This document shows, one piece after another, positions 13,035 to 16,254 of a DNA stretch of 16,254 nucleotides. Location of the stretch: the NCBI GenBank assembly GCA_046160345.1, contig JBJXGO010000088.1, positions 1 through 16,254 on the forward strand. The letters are read 5' to 3'. Under the pieces are notes generated by a model. It searched no databases and was not told where the DNA came from. It saw only the letters and a list, made by a program, of their open reading frames with translations. The DNA is from M3007 sp046160345 (GTDB taxonomy: Bacteria; Bacteroidota; Bacteroidia; Chitinophagales; Saprospiraceae). The first letter of the stretch is position 1. Every line of letters begins with the position of its first letter. Position numbers and translations under genes: made by a program.

Positions 13035-13042
13035 CAAAAGTA
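13035..13042 (-). promoter_or_regulatory. -7 box (TACTTTTG) for fur
   Basis: TACTTTTG on the minus strand is a perfect TAnnTTTG match, 23 bases upstream of the fur ATG. No similar box was found for the divergent hydrolase gene in 13043-13128. Confidence 0.55.
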
Positions 13043-13128
13043 ACTCGAAAATCTGTGTCGTTGTTTTAAACGGAAGGATAGAATTGTCGTCAAATGCGGT
13101 TCTTTCTTTTACAATCAAATTAGAGAAC

Positions 13129-15270
13129 ATGAAAACCATCTTTACAAGTTGCTTTCTTTATATTTCGCTTTCTTTATTTTCCCAAACCAACGTCCGAGCC
13201 TGGTATGCCGATGGGCAGGTTTGGGTGGTCTGGGAAACGCCTGTTCCAGGGCCTGGCACCTATGGTATTTACAAAAAAAATACCGCATTTACGAATACCG
13301 GTCAAGCAAGCCTAATTGGTCGGCCTTTTCAGTTCGAGTACCTCCCAGGGACTTATTATCAGCAGACAGGCGACCCCAATTTTACCTACAGAATCCCGAA
13401 ACCGGACGGTACGTTCTACCAACTTGCCGCAGGGGAGGGCCTGTTTGTGGAAACCGTATTAAGCACAGGATCAGCATTTTATGCCGTAGTGCCATGGGGG
13501 CAATCTGTTGTTACAACAGGAGTAAATATCACACAAAGTGCAGTGAACTTTACCTACAACCCAATTACCCAACCCGTCAACTGTCATTTACAACGCACTG
13601 AAATCCTCCCTACGGGCCACAAAACAGCCTGGTTCTCCATGTGGGCTTTGGGGCTGCAAGACGAAAATGCGGGGCGCCCCGATTTTCCGGTGTTGGCCAA
13701 TGCTGCTAAAAACGGTATGCCGTCCATGTTTATCATTAGCCAATCGCTCACCCTGGATACTGCTGGCGGCGAAAAAATCCCCATGACGCATCTTTTTCAT
13801 GGCGGTGGAGGCGTGGCACAACAAATGATAGCCAATCGGTTCAGACAATTTAATCTGGAACCCAAGCAGGGTATATCAGTGGCACATAATGATGATTTTC
13901 CGATAAATACCATCACGGAATTGGGCGATTCCGTTTTCACTGCAGGCCGTAGCCTTTGGTTTGGCTGGACCAAACGGCACAATCCATTCGAGTACGGATT
14001 TGCCACCATGCCCGGCGACACGGTCATTAACTATACACAAAGGCGCATTCTCTGGATCAATGATTGGTTGATCAAACACTTTCCGGTGGACCCTAACCGG
14101 GTGGCAGTAATGGGGTACAGCATGGGCTCCGGGGCCGCTACGGTGCTGGCGAAGTCTTTTCCAGACAAATTCTCCACTGCCTGCATGTTCAATGCCGGAT
14201 TCCGGGGTGCCGAAGACGCCTCGAGCATCCGGATTGTAGGCTCTATTAGTGACAATCTGCCCACCAGCCTCCGGGGATGGAACGGCCAGACCGTGCATAT
14301 TGAAGAAGCTTTTAGCTTGAATGTGCCTTGTTCTAACCAGCGGGATTTCCCCATTATGCGGGTTTGGATTGGCAAAAACGACGACAATGGCCGAATGAAA
14401 TGGTCCCCTGAAGTGGCCGCTCAGTTCCGTCTTGCAGACTCAATGGGCTGGGGCACTCAAATCCACTGGGATGAACGAGGGCACACCTACCCGACGCTCA
14501 ATTTTCACTGGATTCAAGGCGAAAATCCATCGGAACAGACCTACCGTGATAACCTGGGTTTTCAAGAATTTTTCCAAAGCAACCAATCGTATCCTGGCTT
14601 TTTCAATCACCGCCTGGAGTCCTTGAACAAGGATCCCGGTAGTGGACAGATCGGTATCAACAACGGCGACGGCGACAACTGGGGTACCTGGGGTGGTTGG
14701 CACAACTGGGATCTGGAATCCATCACCGACGAGCCGGGAAAATGGGAGCTGACCGCCTGGTTGACGGGAAATGCTGTTTTTCCAAACGACATCTGCGCGG
14801 AAAACGCCCTGCTCACTGATCTGTCCATTCGAAAACCACAACAATTCAAACCTGTGCCTGGCAAAATGCTCGAGTGGCGTGTGCGCGATATTGCCAACAA
14901 CCTGGTCATACAAGCTGGGCAAACGACCGTTCTCCCGAATGGCCTGGTGGTAGTGCCGAAGATATTTGTAACCAAGGAGACCTTCCGAAAAATTCGGATT
15001 CAGGTTTTTGACCCTACGGTTGCAACGCATGAAGTGGATGCCAATCTCTTTGACCCAGGAGTATTTCCCAACCCCAGCAATGGTACGCTGTTCTTCAAAA
15101 AGGAATTTGATGGCGTTCGGGTCTTTGATCTGAACGGCAAATTAGTGCTGGAAAAACACGGTATCAAGGAGACCGCACTGGATGTTTCAACCCTGCAAAA
15201 CGGCCTTTATTTTTTGGAAATTTTTGAAAATATGGGCACGCGAAAAATTGGGCGATTTGTTAAAAACTGA
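13129..15270 (+). CDS. Secreted alpha/beta-hydrolase-like protein with T9SS sorting domain (paralog 1)
   Basis: 713 residues counted from ATG at 13129. A longer frame opens at 13027, but MKTIFTSCFLYISLSLFSQ is a clear signal peptide, so 13129 is the start. Immediately after it comes TNVRAWYADGQVWVVWE, the start of a fibronectin-III-like module. Next are RPDFPVLANAAKNGMPSM (183-200), an HGGGG oxyanion-type motif (224-228) and the nucleophile elbow GYSMGSG with Ser331. KNDDN (Asp418/419) and RGHTYP (His452) are candidates for the other triad members. This is an alpha/beta-hydrolase (esterase- or peptidase-like) arrangement. The final 69 residues (VFPNPSNGTLFF to RFVKN) form a T9SS sorting domain, so it is surface-exposed or released. 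The substrate is unknown. A paralog follows in the same direction, and a strong hairpin terminator lies just after the stop. Confidence 0.88.
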   Translation: MKTIFTSCFLYISLSLFSQTNVRAWYADGQVWVVWETPVPGPGTYGIYKKNTAFTNTGQASLIGRPFQFEYLPGTYYQQTGDPNFTYRIPKPDGTFYQLAAGEGLFVETVLSTGSAFYAVVPWGQSVVTTGVNITQSAVNFTYNPITQPVNCHLQRTEILPTGHKTAWFSMWALGLQDENAGRPDFPVLANAAKNGMPSMFIISQSLTLDTAGGEKIPMTHLFHGGGGVAQQMIANRFRQFNLEPKQGISVAHNDDFPINTITELGDSVFTAGRSLWFGWTKRHNPFEYGFATMPGDTVINYTQRRILWINDWLIKHFPVDPNRVAVMGYSMGSGAATVLAKSFPDKFSTACMFNAGFRGAEDASSIRIVGSISDNLPTSLRGWNGQTVHIEEAFSLNVPCSNQRDFPIMRVWIGKNDDNGRMKWSPEVAAQFRLADSMGWGTQIHWDERGHTYPTLNFHWIQGENPSEQTYRDNLGFQEFFQSNQSYPGFFNHRLESLNKDPGSGQIGINNGDGDNWGTWGGWHNWDLESITDEPGKWELTAWLTGNAVFPNDICAENALLTDLSIRKPQQFKPVPGKMLEWRVRDIANNLVIQAGQTTVLPNGLVVVPKIFVTKETFRKIRIQVFDPTVATHEVDANLFDPGVFPNPSNGTLFFKKEFDGVRVFDLNGKLVLEKHGIKETALDVSTLQNGLYFLEIFENMGTRKIGRFVKN

Positions 15271-15284
15271 AATTTGGTGAATTG

Positions 15285-15320
15285 AAACCTATAAGGTTTG
15301 GAAAACCTTATAGGTTTTTA
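15285..15320. terminator. Strong hairpin terminator between the two secreted hydrolase genes
   Basis: AAACCTATAAGGTTT (15285-15299) and its exact reverse complement AAACCTTATAGGTTT (15303-15317) form a 15-bp stem around a 3-base loop, followed by TTA. It begins 14 bases after the stop of the first hydrolase gene. The symmetric AT-rich stem works on either strand. From memory, near-identical hairpins recur in many Bacteroidota genomes, so this may be a dispersed repeat used as a terminator. Confidence 0.8.
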
Positions 15321-15442
15321 TTGGAATCAATATATAATTCCAAAGCAAATTCCTAACCTGGGTTTTCTGCAAAACCTCGGTCTATATGTTCCGCTCCCGA
15401 TCTTGAAAAAATTGACCTTAAACGTTGAAAATCAATACTAAA

Positions 15443-16254
15443 ATGAAAAAACAATTAATTCCTCTTATCCTTCTGCTGAGTCATTTTATCAACGCCCAAA
15501 CCAACGTCCGTGCCTGGTACGCCGACGGCCAGGTGTGGGTGGTCTGGGAATCTGCCCTTCCACTGCCGGATTGGTATGAAATTTATGCCAAACCTACCGC
15601 ATTCAGCTCCACAACCGATGCCGTTCGGGTAGGTAAGTCCCACTTTTTAGAATCTGCCTGCGCTGCGCTCAAAGAACAAGTTGACGTCGCTCAGACTCCG
15701 CGCATTCCCAGTCCCACAGGGATTGGCAAATACCAATTGGCACTCAACGAAGCACTTTTTGTATTCACACCTCACCAAATGGGCGCGTTGTTTTTTGCCG
15801 TTGTTGCAGATGGAAACACGCAGGTAAATGCCGGGCAGAATATTACGGCTACTGCCGTCTCATTCCAGTACAATCCGGTTGGCGACCCTGTGGAATGCCA
15901 TTTGCAGGCGGTTTTCCCTTCCCCATTTGCAGCCGGCTTCAACTGTTTTGCCTTTTTGATGTGGGCCGACGGACGGCAAAACCAATGGGAGAATCGTCCG
16001 GACTTTCCCGTGATGGCCAATGCAGCAAAAAACGGGATGCCGAGCCTTTTTTTCGTTTCCGCGCCCGTCGGGTTGGACACAACGCAGCCTTTTGCAATGA
16101 CACTTTGGCTGCACGGTGGCGGCAATATCGCCAGGCAATCGCTTGCGGGTAGTCGCCCGGAAATCAACATTCGGCCCGTCGACGGCATTTTAGTCGCGCA
16201 TAATGACGACCTTTTTGGCTGGCGCGGCCCAAATCCGCCAAATTTTGAAGCCGC
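15443..16254 (+). CDS. Secreted alpha/beta-hydrolase-like protein (paralog 2), 3' end outside the window
   Basis: ATG at 15443, preceded by an A-rich leader, opens a frame with no stop to the window end (270 complete codons). The signal peptide MKKQLIPLILLLSHFINAQ is followed by TNVRAWYADGQVWVVWE, identical to paralog 1. RPDFPVMANAAKNGMPSLF and VAHNDD also match it, and an LHGGGN oxyanion-type motif sits in the same place. In between, the sequence differs, including a stretch (FLESACAALKEQVDVA) with no close match in paralog 1. The nucleophile elbow and any T9SS domain would lie beyond the edge. It has its own start after a terminator, so it is probably transcribed separately; no TAnnTTTG box was recognised in 15321-15442. 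Confidence 0.88.
   Translation, partial: MKKQLIPLILLLSHFINAQTNVRAWYADGQVWVVWESALPLPDWYEIYAKPTAFSSTTDAVRVGKSHFLESACAALKEQVDVAQTPRIPSPTGIGKYQLALNEALFVFTPHQMGALFFAVVADGNTQVNAGQNITATAVSFQYNPVGDPVECHLQAVFPSPFAAGFNCFAFLMWADGRQNQWENRPDFPVMANAAKNGMPSLFFVSAPVGLDTTQPFAMTLWLHGGGNIARQSLAGSRPEINIRPVDGILVAHNDDLFGWRGPNPPNFEA

Noticed and set aside
13027..13128. 34-residue N-terminal extension of the first secreted hydrolase
   Set aside because: It would bury the clear signal peptide behind hydrophilic sequence and overlaps the fur promoter; ATG at 13129 is the natural start.
14440..15030. 196-residue minus-strand frame opposite the first secreted hydrolase
   Set aside because: Shadow of the sense gene, with no domain features; the plus-strand frame has signal peptide, catalytic motifs and sorting domain.

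Overview
This window is chromosomal DNA from a member of the Bacteroidota, probably a Saprospirales-type bacterium; that rank is an inference. The evidence is three secreted proteins built like type IX secretion system (T9SS) cargo, two of them with a visible C-terminal sorting domain. There are also perfect TAnnTTTG -7 boxes (the Bacteroidota sigma factor consensus) upstream of several genes, and families typical of the phylum: DUF6913 beside dapA, and DUF1460. There is no rRNA, CRISPR array, insertion sequence or phage gene in view.

Layout. Positions 1-2037 (minus) hold the start of a lipoprotein gene and, just upstream of it, a secreted zinc metalloprotease. The signal-peptide region of the protease carries a 7-bp tandem repeat that places the only nearby ATG out of frame. 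Positions 2217-2460 hold a tRNA-Leu(GAG) with its terminator and promoter box. Positions 2510-3992 (minus) are a DUF6913-dapA pair, split by a large two-hairpin inverted repeat. Positions 4039-4982 (minus) are a small cassette: an antitoxin-like protein, an unknown 77-residue protein and an HNH endonuclease; the first two genes share a duplicated leader. Positions 5037-7163 are dnaK with a terminator and an upstream region holding a sigma-54-like promoter and an inverted repeat.

Positions 7232-9513 (minus) are a DUF1460 cell-wall amidase-like protein and a concentrative nucleoside transporter. A uridine kinase (9681-10313, plus) is divergent from them, so uptake and phosphorylation of nucleosides sit side by side. 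An MFS transporter (10472-11641, plus) with a tiny upstream ORF follows, then convergent scpA and a Fur-family regulator (11677-13011, minus). Positions 13129-16254 (plus) hold two tandem paralogous secreted alpha/beta-hydrolase-like proteins, the second cut by the window edge, separated by a strong hairpin terminator.

Most of the window is ordinary housekeeping and accessory sequence. The points most worth a second look are the 7-bp repeat at the protease start (a candidate phase-variable switch), the tandem secreted hydrolases with an 18-residue block under strong purifying selection, the cruciform inside the dapA operon, the duplicated leaders in the small HNH/antitoxin-like cassette, and the sigma-54-like dnaK promoter. 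No gene-free stretch exceeds about 300 bases; the gaps of roughly 100-220 bases are described in the entries that border them.
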